This document shows, piece by piece, positions 41,745 to 52,228 of a stretch of DNA of 64,000 nucleotides. The stretch is from Entoloma clypeatum (Eukaryota > Basidiomycota > Agaricomycetes > Agaricales > Entolomataceae). The translations under genes and the position numbers were made by a program. The notes beneath the pieces were generated by a model. The model worked only from the letters and a program-made list of their open reading frames with translations, did no database searches and was not told the DNA's origin. The DNA is taken from the NCBI GenBank assembly GCA_963565915.1, contig OY751488.1, positions 4,278,001 through 4,342,000 on the forward strand, in the 5' to 3' direction. Positions within the stretch are counted from its first letter, which is position 1; each line of letters starts with the position of its first letter.

Positions 41745-44700
41745 ATGTCTTCAAACTCAAAACTCGACCTTGCTTCCTCCGTTCCCAAGCTCACCACTAC
41801 CAACTTCTCCATCTATCAAGAGAAGATGAGCGCCTACCTAAAGGCAGCTAAAGTGTGGAGGATTGTCACCGGCGATAAGAAAATCCCGGGTGATCCTAAA
41901 GAGACAGACTTCCAAGACAAGTTAAACACTTGGCATGAGCAGGACGATCAGGCCCAAGGCCTAATCCAGATGTCCATTTCGGACTCTCTCGTCCATCACA
42001 TCAAAGGAGCTAAAACCTCCAAGGAGATGTGGGACCTGATCGCCACTAAACTGTCCATGGTCGGCCCGTCCACCGTTTTTGCTGATTTACAGCAACTCCT
42101 CCGCACCTCTCTTTCTCCCGCCGATCCTTTATCTGGCATCGATAAGATGCAGACCCTATTTCAGCGACTCGAGCACAACCACATAGATATCCCCAAGTTC
42201 GTCCGGATCATGATGATCCTGAATGGACTGCCTCAAGGCTATGATGGTCTAGTACACAGCATCCTCTTTGATGCGGTGCACTATGTGGCGCCTGGCGGCA
42301 ATCAGTCCACAGTACTCGAAATCGGGAAGGTAATTGAGCAAATACACTCGGAATACTTCCGTAAAAACCCGCACGCTCCACAGTCCCAAGGAAGCGCTCA
42401 CGCGAATAAGATCTCTGCGGTAAAACGCGCTCGTCCTAACCCCCCGAAGTACCAGCCTCGCACTGGACCCTCTCAGGGATCTTTGGAAGGACCGGCTGCT
42501 AACCAGCAGCATTCGCATCAGCACTCCAAGCCCTGGAAAGGCAAGGGACGTGGAACTTCCGCCGGGAAGACCAAGGGCAAAGGACCCTGGAAAGGTAAAG
42601 AGAAGGCACATTTTGCCTCCTCTGCCATGGATAGCGCCCCTGATGGGCAGCTTCCAATCCAGACCTTACCCAACACGGTCATTTACGGAAATGGGTCTAT
42701 CTTCACTCCGCACCCCTCATCATCCACCGATTGGAGGATAAGGAACAACCAATCGCTTGCGATTGGTAATATTCCTGGCCCAGGCCCTTTCACGGACCTG
42801 GATGGAGCGCGCACACTAGCTAACAGCATTGGTGTCCCTCCAACAGCTCAGAATCTAACTCGCCTCGTCGAGGTCCCTGCACTTCAACGTAATGAAGCTG
42901 CAACGTCAAGGCCGCTCTCAGCGCCTCCGACAATGGACCCCCGGAATCACCGCATTCCAGTTTTCGAAGAAACGCCGAGTAGAATCAGCTGGGCCGATGA
43001 GATGGAGACAGAAGACATAGCCCCCACCATAAGGGGCTATTACGATGAAGGATACGTCAACGACTATATGGAGTATGAAGTTTCCTGTGGTGATGGAAAC
43101 AACGACGACATGGGGTATGTTTCACATTCAACAGCACATACAATGCAGTTAACAAATACTTCACAGAAGCCTCTTTGGAGACGAGTGAATGGACGGCGGT
43201 CCAATGTATTTTTATCACCTGCTGTACACGCGCTTGTAGCGCAAATAAATTCTCATTATGCGAATTGTGCTGAATGTAAGAAACAGAATCAATCCAATTG
43301 GATTCTTGATTCAGGTGCATCATTGCACTTTACTTATGATATCAATGATTTCATTGAGTATACCCCACTAAAAGATCGTCAATCTGTGCAAATTGCACAG
43401 AAAGGTCACACTATTCAGATCCTTGGACAAGAAACGGTGTTGATTAATCACACCATCAAGAAAAATGGGCGAGAACAAAATAAAATAACTCGTCTATCAC
43501 CCGTTTATTATATACCAGATTTAGACGTTCGTCTTTTATCTGTAGGCGAGATCCTTAAACAAGGAAATGAAATTAGCGGACGATTTGGTTCGATCACGCT
43601 AAAGACCAATTCAGGTCTTCCTTTGTTTATGTGTTATCCTCATAAGGCAAATGAATCGATTTATTGGCTAAACGCCACGATCATTAAAGAGGAACGAATA
43701 CACTTGGTTAGTCTTAGTGTCTCACAATCTGTTGATTATGACACCTGGCACAAGCGATTCGGACACCCTTCACATGAAGTACTACGACATGCTTCTAAAC
43801 ATGTCAAAGGTTTCAATGGAGTGGACAAACCGTCCACTGAGCGACCCTGCAAAGGATGCGCTCTTGGAAAGATGCCTTCAAAATCTTTCCCACCATCTCA
43901 GACACGCGCTAAAGCACCTCTTGAGCTAATCCATTCGGATTTAAAGCAATTCAAGAAGGCGACTTATAGCAAATATAATTATTATATCAGCTTTGTTGAT
44001 GACTACACATCACACGCCTGGATCTCTTTATTGAGACTAAAATCCGATGCACACTCTGCACTTCGTGATTTTAATGCCATAGTTAAAAACCAATTCAATA
44101 CGACAATTAAAACTTGGCGTTTTGATGGCGGCGGTGAGTTTGTCCCTTTCCAAGCAGATATGCGTGAGATGGGAATCCAGGGTGAAGTTACTGTGCCGCA
44201 CCAGCCACAACAAAACGGTCGAGCGGAACGTTTTAACAGAACTTTAATGGATAAAGCACTTGCTATGTTGCATGATGCTTGCCTACCCGAAATATGGATT
44301 CAATTTGCGGTAGAACATGCACTTCACTTGTATAACCGAACTCCATTGAAAAGACATGGATGGCTTACTCCGTATGAGTCCCTTAAAAAGGAAAAGCCTG
44401 ATGTGTCGAACCTACACGTTTTTGGATGTGGTGCTTATGTCTTTCTTCCAAAAGAAATTCGTACTACCACCGCTAAATCCGAGCTGATGATCTTCATCGG
44501 ATTTAAAACTGGAACTAAAGGTTACCGGTTTATGTGGATCCCAAACAACGTAGTCTTCATAGGTGTCACAGCAATGTTCGATGAACAGCTGTTCCCAAAA
44601 TGTTCTACAATGAACAAAATACCTTCGATAACACAATACCATGATCCAACATCAGACGATATGGGAAACGATGATGTAAATGGACATGATGGCCCGTCTG

Positions 44701-46928
44701 ATTTACCAACCGACAATTTCCATTCGGAAGACAATGATACACATGGTCCTGGCGGTTCACATTACCCGTCTAATCCAGGAACCCATGATGACAATCATAA
44801 CCTCCCTGATACAAATAGCGACCAAACTGGTCAGCTTCCCGAAGGTTCCAGTCAGACTCCTGATGGAACAAACAGACAGGACACCGCTGAGAATCAGCAG
44901 TGGGTTCCCCGGACTCGCAATCCAGGGAAATGTGTGCGCATAGATGCACCAAACGATGATCGTACCTTACCAGGCGATTATCGCCCACAGACTGATCGTC
45001 CTCGTCGTACTCGGGTTATACCCCAGTGTCCTGGAAATGTTTACGGGAATAACCCGGCTGAGGCCTTGCATCAAAATCAGCGTGATTGGAGCAGAACCGT
45101 TCAGGAGGATTCGCGGTGATACGCCTATAATCCCCGATTGGAGACCAGACCCCAGCAATCTGGCGCTGTTCCATCAACTAGCTCTGCTGATCCTCAGATG
45201 TATCAGAACAATTCCAATCCGAATTCGGATATAGATATGGAGGAATTACTCTATATTAGGGAAGGGGGAGGACAGTCACAAATGCTTGCGCACTTGCTAT
45301 CTAAAGCAATCCCTGCATATGACGAAATTCCACAAGACCCAAAGTCTTGGCAAATGAAGGACATAAATAAGCTACCTGAAAAGGAAAAGCTTGAATGGAA
45401 AGCAGCATGCCGTGAGGAACTAGAAGCCCTCCGGAAGCGCAATGTCTTTAAGTTGGTTGACCTACCTAAAGGTCGTAAAACCATCAGAAATCGATGGGTA
45501 TTCGACGTCAAAACTGACGGACGAAAGAAGGCACGACTCGTTGCCAAGGGTTTCTCACAGATCGAGGGTATCTATTTTGATGAGATCTTCTCACCTGTGA
45601 TACGTTTCGAGACTATCCGGATCCTCTTCGCCGTAGCTGCGCTTGAAGGATGGGTGATTGAAGGAGTAGATGTCAAATCAGCTTTTCTCTATGGAGAGCT
45701 CAATGAAGAAATCTATATGAATCAACCCGAAGGCTTTGTTGTCAAAGGCCAAGAACGGAAGGTCATCCGTTTATTAAAAGCACTCTATGGCCTAAAACAG
45801 GCGGCAAGAGCGTGGTGGATCGCGCTCAATGCATCAATGGAGAAGCTAGGTTTTACTCGATGTAGAACTGACTCAGGCGTCTTTGTTTACCACAACAAAC
45901 AATCAGGTGATTTAATAATCGCTTTGATCTATGTTGATGATGGCCTGTTCATGGGATCAAACCCAGATCTTGTTCGCAAGATAAAATCTGACTTTAAAAA
46001 TAAATGGGAAAGTCGTGATCTTGGTATTGCTAAAGAATTCTTGCGTATGAGAATACAGCAAGATTCGAAAAAGCAGATCATAACAATCGATCAGTCAGAA
46101 TACCTGAAGAAGATCATTAAGCGCTTTGGCTTAGAAAATGCAAAGGCTGCTGACACTCCACTCCCAAAGGGTTATTACCCTGCACCAAATGAGGGGGAGG
46201 TGGATCCCACACTCAAAACAAGGTACCAAATGATCATTGGATCGTTGTTGTACTTGTCCATTGGAACGAGACCGGACATTGCTTTTGCAGTTGCAAAAAT
46301 GTCACAAATGTCTGCAAACCCTTCCAAAGAGCATGAAAAATACGCTCTACGGATTATCAGATATCTTGTCGGTACTCAAGACTATTCTATAATATATGAT
46401 GGTCGATCCAAAGCTTCCTTTGAAGCATGGACAGATTCAGACTGGGTGTCAGACCCATCTGATAGAAAATCCCAATCGGGATATTTCCTTAAGCTTGCAG
46501 GAGGACTTGTTCTTTGGAAAAGTCGCAAGCAAAAGACAGTGGCACATTCGTCCACTGAGGCGGAAATGGTTGCTGCCAGTGAATGTTCGCGGGAGTGCGA
46601 ATGGGTTACCCATCTCTTCAAAGAGCTTGGACTACAGGACATTACCAAAATGCCATTCCATGTAGATAACCAAGGCGCGATTTTCAATGCGCAAAACCCA
46701 GTCACTGAAGGCAGAACCAAACATATAGCAATCCATCACTTTGCTATACGCGATAGAGTTCAAGATGGATTGATCGAACCACGGTTCGTTCCGGGAACTG
46801 AGAATCCGGCTGATATGTTTACCAAGCCACTTGGTCGCCAGGAATTTGAGAAATTCCGTGCTCTACTCCGGATGGAGTTTAAAGAGCCTTATACTCCACT
46901 TACGAAACCTACCCGGGATTCTAAGTGA
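41745..46928 (+). pseudogene. Copia-2 gag-pol, one in-frame TGA
   Basis: From ATG 41745 (MSSNSKLDLASSVPK), about 1725 codons in one frame, broken only by TGA at 45117-45119. Gag lacks a CCHC knuckle and has a Gly/Lys-rich tract instead (KGKGRGTSAGKTKGKGPWKG). Protease WILDSGASLHFTYD. Integrase: WHKRFGHPS...CKGCALGK, with catalytic motifs IHSDLKQ, WRFDGGGEF and NGRAERFNR. RT: ALYGLKQAARAWW and IYVDDGLFMG. RNase H: AWTDSDWVSD, HSSTEAEMVA and HVDNQGAI. The stop lies between integrase and RT, so Gag-PR-IN could still be made; RT would need readthrough. Probably a recent point mutation. Confidence 0.92.
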
Positions 46929-46935
46929 GGGGGAG

Positions 46936-47284
46936 TGTTGAACATATCGCCAGATATGTCGCACCATGTGCTTGTCACAGAAAGTGACTATAAGTCACTA
47001 TTACCATATATGTGAGTTTATGGTACAACCACGGACGCATGACTTGTTTATGTATTGTTTGTACAATGGTCCGTGCGCATATTGGATTAGTATAAATACC
47101 CATGTATTTAGTACGATGAATCCTAACTTCTTGAACACCCCAGTTCTCTGAGTTAACTAACAAGCTAGTATAGCTTCTAGATTCCCTTTAGTTACTCTTA
47201 ACCAGGTTAGTTGAGCTTCCACTATGCCTTCGTACCGCTACGTCTTGAGCGCCCTTTGGGCTGCCTACGTCGGATACATCATTA
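46936..47284 (+). repeat. 3' LTR of Copia-2
   Basis: 349 bp, two differences from the 5' LTR by eye (cacagacgc/cacggacgc and gtcagat/gtcggat). Confidence 0.92.
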
Positions 47285-47569
47285 CCTGATTGTGTTGGCT
47301 ATGAGATTGATGCACACGGACGTGCTCACTCGCCGAGCAGACCTTGGCGCCATCCTGCAGGATGGCCACACATTGACAAAGGGCGCCAATGCGGCATGTG
47401 CAGAGCTAAAGGACACATTGAGTGTCAGTGCGCACTCTACCAGTGCGAGAAGTGTGAGAAGAAGGTGCCCGGACATTATGACTATGAGTGTCTTGGCTCT
47501 GGCTATGCAGACCTCGAGGGAGAGCCATACAAATTTGATGACGATGCTGTGCACAACATGGCAACCTGA
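47285..47569 (+). pseudogene. G3 extra ORF, Cys-rich end
   Basis: In-frame continuation of 40530. It reads CVGYEIDAHGRAHSPSRPW, then a cluster CGMCRAKGHIECQC...CEKCEKK...HYDYEC (eight Cys, three His within about 45 residues) and an acidic tail ending at TGA 47567-47569. The spacing suggests one or two zinc-binding modules. With the first part (39896-40530) the whole ORF is about 306 codons. Confidence 0.6.
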
Positions 47570-47610
47570 AAACATTGAAGCCGGTGACTTCAAGCATAGA
47601 CGGGGGGTAA
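47570..47610 (+). promoter_or_regulatory. G3 polypurine tract and 3' junction
   Basis: A gacgggggg run immediately precedes the 3' LTR at 47611, a typical plus-strand primer. Confidence 0.55.
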
Positions 47611-48108
47611 TGTTACACTTTTTCACCCTCTTCCTATGCGCCTTCCCTCAACCCCTCGACCCTCGACCTTTATCAAACCCCGTTTCACTTAACTCTGACG
47701 ACCCTGGGACACATGTTCCCCTATCAGTGCTATGACTCACATCGACTCAGATGATTCCCCTTTTAGATACATTTTCACTTGTTATCTCTGACTCATGGCC
47801 TTGAGGCCTTATCTCTGACTCCTATGCCACAGCCTCCTTGAAACATCTATCTAACCAATGGCCTATTTAGCTCCTATGCAACACATACTTATTTATAGCC
47901 ATAGGATAACGTATATAAGACCTGTAACCTTAGAGTAGAGGTCCTTAGCTTGACCTAGGCATACAACGCTTACTTGTCTATTCTTTGAACGCTCTCCAAC
48001 TAAGTGTCTTGCGAGGACTTAGCTCTGCCAGACCCTGAACCGAGTCGTCCTTCTGAGGAACTCATTGATCTTGAACAAGTCGTCCTACTGAGGGACTTGT
48101 GTGGAAAC

Positions 48109-50414
48109 CATCGCTTCTTGATCTGCTACCACCATGTGCACAGCCACCAGTGGAGCCAACACCTCGCTTTATCGCCACATCGCGCGACATCCAGCACTCT
48201 GATCGGTATCAAAACACTCTCCAGGCCTCCTCCCTGTCATCGTTTATACAATGGCATCGAGATCAGGCCGATCCAGAGGTCGGGGGGGTCGGAGGGGGGG
48301 CACCTGCTCCCTCTCATGCTCCAACTCCCAGCCTTTCGCAACAGGACGAATCCATGTGGAGTGAACTCCCCCAGGAGCCGTCCGCTCTCTCTAGCATGAC
48401 CAACTGGCGCTACGAAACCTCCGCCGAACATAATGCTCGCTCCCAAGCTGAAGCTCGTGCTCGCACTCCGCCATCCGCAAGTGTGTCCCCTCAAGTCCGA
48501 AAGAAGGCCCGACAGGGGTCAAGCCCCGGCTCCCCCTCTCCCTCTCCTTCTCCTCTGTCCTCTCTCCAGCGAGTTACTGCCCTCTCGCCCCTCCTAGGAT
48601 CCGTGGTTGAACGCCTGGATCAATTTATTCAGAATAACTCCTCTGTCGCTGGGGCGGTTCCCAACAGCGTCGACATTGAAGCGGCCACCCAGGTCTTTGG
48701 CTATCTGGTAGAGTGGGTGAGTAAACCCAAGACTCTCCAACATTTTCGTGACAATCCAGGTGCGAAGGACCTTTTTGGTCCTGTCTACCAACACATGGCG
48801 ATGAAGTTTAACGACATCGGCCTTTATACCGCGGCGGAAGCTGTGGCTGCTTTGCCTCCCCCTCCCCCTCCTCTGACATGTCGGCCCCCCCGACCCCCTC
48901 CTCCTTGACCTCCTCCCCCCACTGCCCCTGCGGCGGCGCCGGTTAATTCGGCTGCTGGTGCTGCTACAGGTGGTGGTGCCATGGACCTGGACGTGGAACC
49001 CCCCGGACTGAACTGTGCCCCTGCTGGCCCCCCTCCCCCTCCCCCCTCTGGTCGCAAGAGGCCGCCTCGTGCTGCTCAGGCACCTAGTGGCCCCCCGCCT
49101 CCTCCTCCCCCTGTGAACCCCCAACCTGGGTGGAACACACCTCCTGTTGCTAGGCGTCGCCCTTACAACATGTCCAACGGCCCCTCACGCTGCTCCATCA
49201 TTGTTGTCGTGGATGCGAAGGATACTACGGTAGACCTTCTCCCACTGGCCACACGCATCTCTCGCCATGTCGACTCATTCCAGAGCTCAATCATGGTCGA
49301 ATCCTTCCGCCTGGCTTACAGTGGGCTCTGCCTCACCACAACCAGCGTCCCTTCCCCCTCTGACCTCTCCAGGTTGGAAACCTTTGTACGCTCCGTCGTT
49401 CCCGAAGGATCCACAGTCCGTTGTGAGGTGCCTTCATCCCGCTCATTCTGTAAACTCATAGGTGTCCCATTTTACCGCGGGACAGACCTATCACCTCCAA
49501 GGACACTGAAAGCGCCCTCCACTCTTCTGTCTTCAAAGACAGCATCCACCTTGCAGCTCCACCCTGGATCGTTTGTGATTCCAGGCGCGCCGACACATGC
49601 ACCATCTATTTCGACATCTGGGACTCCCAAACTGGCTCCCAGATGAAGACATTCGTCAACCGCTTCCTAAACTTGGGGACGACGGTCTGCTTCTTCTGAA
49701 AGGCCTCCATGAAGATTGGTATGCCTCTCTGCACCCGCTGCTGTTCGTGGGGACATAACACGAACTTCTGCAACTCCACGCGTGTATTCTGCCCCATTTG
49801 TAGGGGTCCTCACCACGAAGAAAACCATCGCTCTCTTGCCACCTGCTGCAAGGGATGCCCTGATGCGAACCCTCCTGTTCCTCCCACCACCGAGGGGACT
49901 CCTTGTCCTCACAATGCTCATTGCAAGAACTGCAGCAAACCTCACGCTGCCAACTCTCCACGCTGCCAGTTTTGGCAACACCGTTTTGACCGGGGCTGGA
50001 TCATGGCCCGATATTCGAGGGGCAAGCCATCTGGGCTCCACCTCCATGTATGTCCCTTGACCGGGGAAACCGGTACTCGTCAGAAAGCTCCTGCCTCTGG
50101 CCATGGCCATGATGATGGGGAGGTGTGAACTGGTCATGGGGACGCTTAAAGTCATACTCCCCTCAAGGAGTATCCAGCTACATGTATGTCGTCTCTCTCT
50201 ACATATTGTGTTACTTTTGGTGTATGCTCTCCTCTGTAGTCCCTTGATTGCATCTTATCGCTGTACCGTCTTTTCTATTTTTTGGACATTTCTGTGCTAG
50301 CCCACATGCACATTAAAATTCTTTACTGCCGACTTGTAGTAGTAGGCGACCGGACTGCCCTCAGGGTACCGGTATATAAATTGTTGACACCAAAAAAAAA
50401 AAAAAAAAAAAAAA
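48109..50414 (+). mobile_element. Half-LINE: Tad-like ORF1-only retroelement with poly-A
   Basis: A 2306-bp insert ending in 23 A (50392-50414). It is flanked by a 13-14-bp duplication, (a)cttgtgtggaaac (48095-48108, 50415-50427), the signature of target-primed reverse transcription. It contains a LINE ORF1 and a short 3' region but no endonuclease/RT ORF2. The 5' end has about 140 bp of leader, so this is not simple 5' truncation: ORF2 itself is missing. Sits in the G3 3' LTR. Confidence 0.85.
48251..50128 (+). pseudogene. Tad-like LINE ORF1 protein, frameshifted
   Basis: Starts MASRSGRSRGRGGRRGG (RGG-type). A slip in G-runs near 48280-48300 moves it to the frame with SMWSELPQEPSALS and SPLLGSVVERLDQFIQNN. 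A stop at 48906-48908 in a Pro-rich, C-run region follows, then CSIIVVVDAKDTTVDLLPL and a further slip near 49590 to FDIWDSQTGSQMKTFVNRF. The C-terminus has several zinc knuckles (CTRCCSWGHNTNFC, CPICRGPHHEENH, CKNCSKPHAANSPRC). Such ORF1 proteins bind the LINE RNA. About 626 codons with three or more frame breaks, mostly in homopolymers. Confidence 0.75.
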
Positions 50415-50482
50415 CTTGTGTGGAAACAGTACGAACCCACGTGACTAGGACCTTGCACTGATTGTAGGCTATTGCCGTAACA

Positions 50483-50535
50483 TGCACCCCAGACCTAGGG
50501 TCCAGTCCAGGTCCGAACCGCGGTCCAGAGGTTCA
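50483..50535. repeat. GGTCC-rich repeat, right junction of the inner nest
   Basis: tccagtccaggtccgaaccg and ccagaggttcaaggacc, ending just before TGGCCAGTG where the DIRS RNase H frame resumes. Confidence 0.55.
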
Positions 50536-50670
50536 AGGACCAAACTGTGGCCAGTGTACTCCTTTCCTATCCTCGCACATAATTCCATACATTCTTCCTT
50601 TACATACATCAAATCAGCTGCCAACCCCGCAGACCCCATTTCCTGGGGCCTTCTCCCTCATGTAGATTGA
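50536..50670 (+). pseudogene. DIRS-like RNase H, C-terminal end
   Basis: Reads WPVYSFPILAHNSIHSSFTY and KSAANPADPISWG (family: NPADPxSRG; the Arg is now Trp, a C-to-T change) and stops at 50668-50670. It joins 15233 if the intervening 35 kb are removed. Confidence 0.82.
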
Positions 50671-50714
50671 TACATGCATATCTTTATCTGACAACTTAGC
50701 ACCTTTTTTCCAGC

Positions 50715-52228
50715 ATGTTTAGTTTCTTCTCCCGTCCAGACACTGTCACGGTGCCAAGTAGTGCTCATCAAATTCATCATCCTTATCATGACAATATGCA
50801 AGTAGTCCCTACACGAGAGGTGCCAGGTTCTAGCACCTCCGTCTTTGCCAGGCCTTCATATGCTCGAAAGGACAACACCAGCATTGATCTTCATGCAACC
50901 TTGCCTGCCGCTGTTCCTCCTTTTTCTCCTTTCCTGCGTTCACAGCCCTCACAGCCCCCACCCGGCCCACTTACTACTGCCCCATCCAGCAGCATTGTTC
51001 ATGACCCAGCTCCTCGCACACTTGTGAGGTGTTCCTGGCATGGCTTGTCCATTGTGCCCAGTTCTTTTCGCCCAGCATCTACAGCAGCTGACCGATTATT
51101 CGCATGGTGTTCCCCATATGGCCTGGACATGGATCGCGAACTTGAGGGACAACTTCCTGCCGATCTGGTCAACGCCATCCACATGTCGGTCTGCTCATTC
51201 TATGCCCCCAATACCAAAGGCACCTATGGTGCTGGGATCCTCCGCTTCACCCAGTTCTGCAACCATTGGAATATCCCAGAGGCTCATAGGATGCCTGCTG
51301 CATGGCCCCTCCTCTGCACTTTCATCAGTGAGCACCGAGGTAAGGTTGCTGGAAACACAGTCAAAGGCTGGATGACTGGCATTTGTGCTTGGCATATTGT
51401 CAACCGGGCCCTGTGGTATGGCACCGATGATTGGGTTTCCATGTGCCGCACCGCTGCGAAGCATGATGGCACTCGCCACAAGCGCCCCCTTCGCGTGCCC
51501 GTTTCCATGGAACACCTTTTAGTTCTTCGACGTGCCCTCAACCTATCAATCTCCTTTCATGCTGTGGTATGGGCGATGGCCCTCACTGCTTTCTTTGGTT
51601 GCCGTCGCCTGGGTGAGCTTACCATACCTTCCAGTCTTGCCTTAGACCCAAAATACCACATTCTCACTTCCTCCCCGTTTGTTTCCCAACCTTGAGCGAA
51701 GGCACTCAGTCAGCTAGCTTTCACATACCTTGGACAAAGACCACACATGAGGAGGGCACACAGGTAATCCTTACAGCTCGTCCAGCAGACCTCATCTGCC
51801 CAGTGCAGGCCCTTTTTAACCATCGCAACATTGCCAACGGCAATCACCCACCAGGAATGTCCTTTTTTGCCTACTGCTTGGATGCTGGCATCTGGACAAA
51901 CATAGTAAAGTCTGTTTTCCTCAAATTCTGTGATTCAATATGGAAATCGGCTGGCCTGGAGCATGTCCTTGGCCATAGTTTCCGCGTCAGCGGGGCAGTC
52001 GAACTCCTGCTCACCGGCATTAATCCCGATATTGTCACAGCAACAGGTGGCTGGGCCTCACTCACTTTTCTCCTTTATTGGCGACGCATGGAGGAGATCA
52101 TCCCCCTTTCCACCTCTCATGCCTACAAGCAATCCCATTTAAATCATCTCATAGCCATTTTTGAGGATTTCCGTGAACACCATGCCATTCCTCGCACCTC
52201 TTTAGATGACATTGAATCCCTTGATTAA
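50715..52228 (+). pseudogene. DIRS-like tyrosine recombinase, one frameshift
   Basis: Integrase of the tyrosine-recombinase type, which inserts a circular cDNA without cutting DNA ends in the DDE manner. A Ser/Pro-rich N-terminal ~120 residues is followed by a core-binding region (NTKGTYGAGILRFTQFCNHW). Catalytic motifs: ALTAFFGCRRLGELT (first Arg), then after a 1-nt slip near 51690 FHIPWTKTTHEEG, LGHSFRVSGAVELLL (His-x-x-Arg) and GWASLTFLLYWRRMEE (Tyr). All R-H-R-Y residues are present. It is the partner of the RT at 13153-15233. Confidence 0.88.

Larger units (their letters stand above)
40531..47284 (+). mobile_element. Copia-2, nearly intact Ty1/Copia retrotransposon
   Basis: 6754 bp. LTRs 40531-40879 and 46936-47284 (349 bp each, two differences seen). 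Target duplication CCTGA (40526-40530, 47285-47289), half-tRNA primer site 40880-40894, polypurine tract about 46927-46935. It carries an extra ORF before gag and a gag-pol frame with one stop codon. Removing it restores the frame of the G3 extra ORF exactly (NEPD joined to CVGYEID). Confidence 0.95.
24727..50482 (+). mobile_element. Gypsy element G3 (chromovirus), disrupted by four later elements
   Basis: Outer frame of the inner nest. 5' LTR 24727-25213, gag and protease to 27117, then (after Y) RNase H at 32250-32503, (after Copia-1) RNase H end to chromodomain at 38296-39866, extra ORF at 39896-40530, (after Copia-2) its end at 47285-47569, and 3' LTR 47611-48108 plus 50428-50482 (split by a LINE). 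The flanks cgcac and tgcac are a 5-bp target duplication with one C/T difference. The RT segment is missing, lost with the Y rearrangement. Confidence 0.82.
47611..50482 (+). repeat. 3' LTR of Gypsy G3, split by a LINE
   Basis: LTR sequence 47611-48108 and 50428-50482 (ending GCCGTAACA), same family as 24727-25213 but without its 75-bp gap. The interruption is the LINE-derived insert at 48109-50414 with its target duplication. Confidence 0.88.

Noticed and set aside
47611..50482. A complete second LINE
   Set aside because: No endonuclease or reverse-transcriptase motif between ORF1 and the poly-A; only ORF1 is present.
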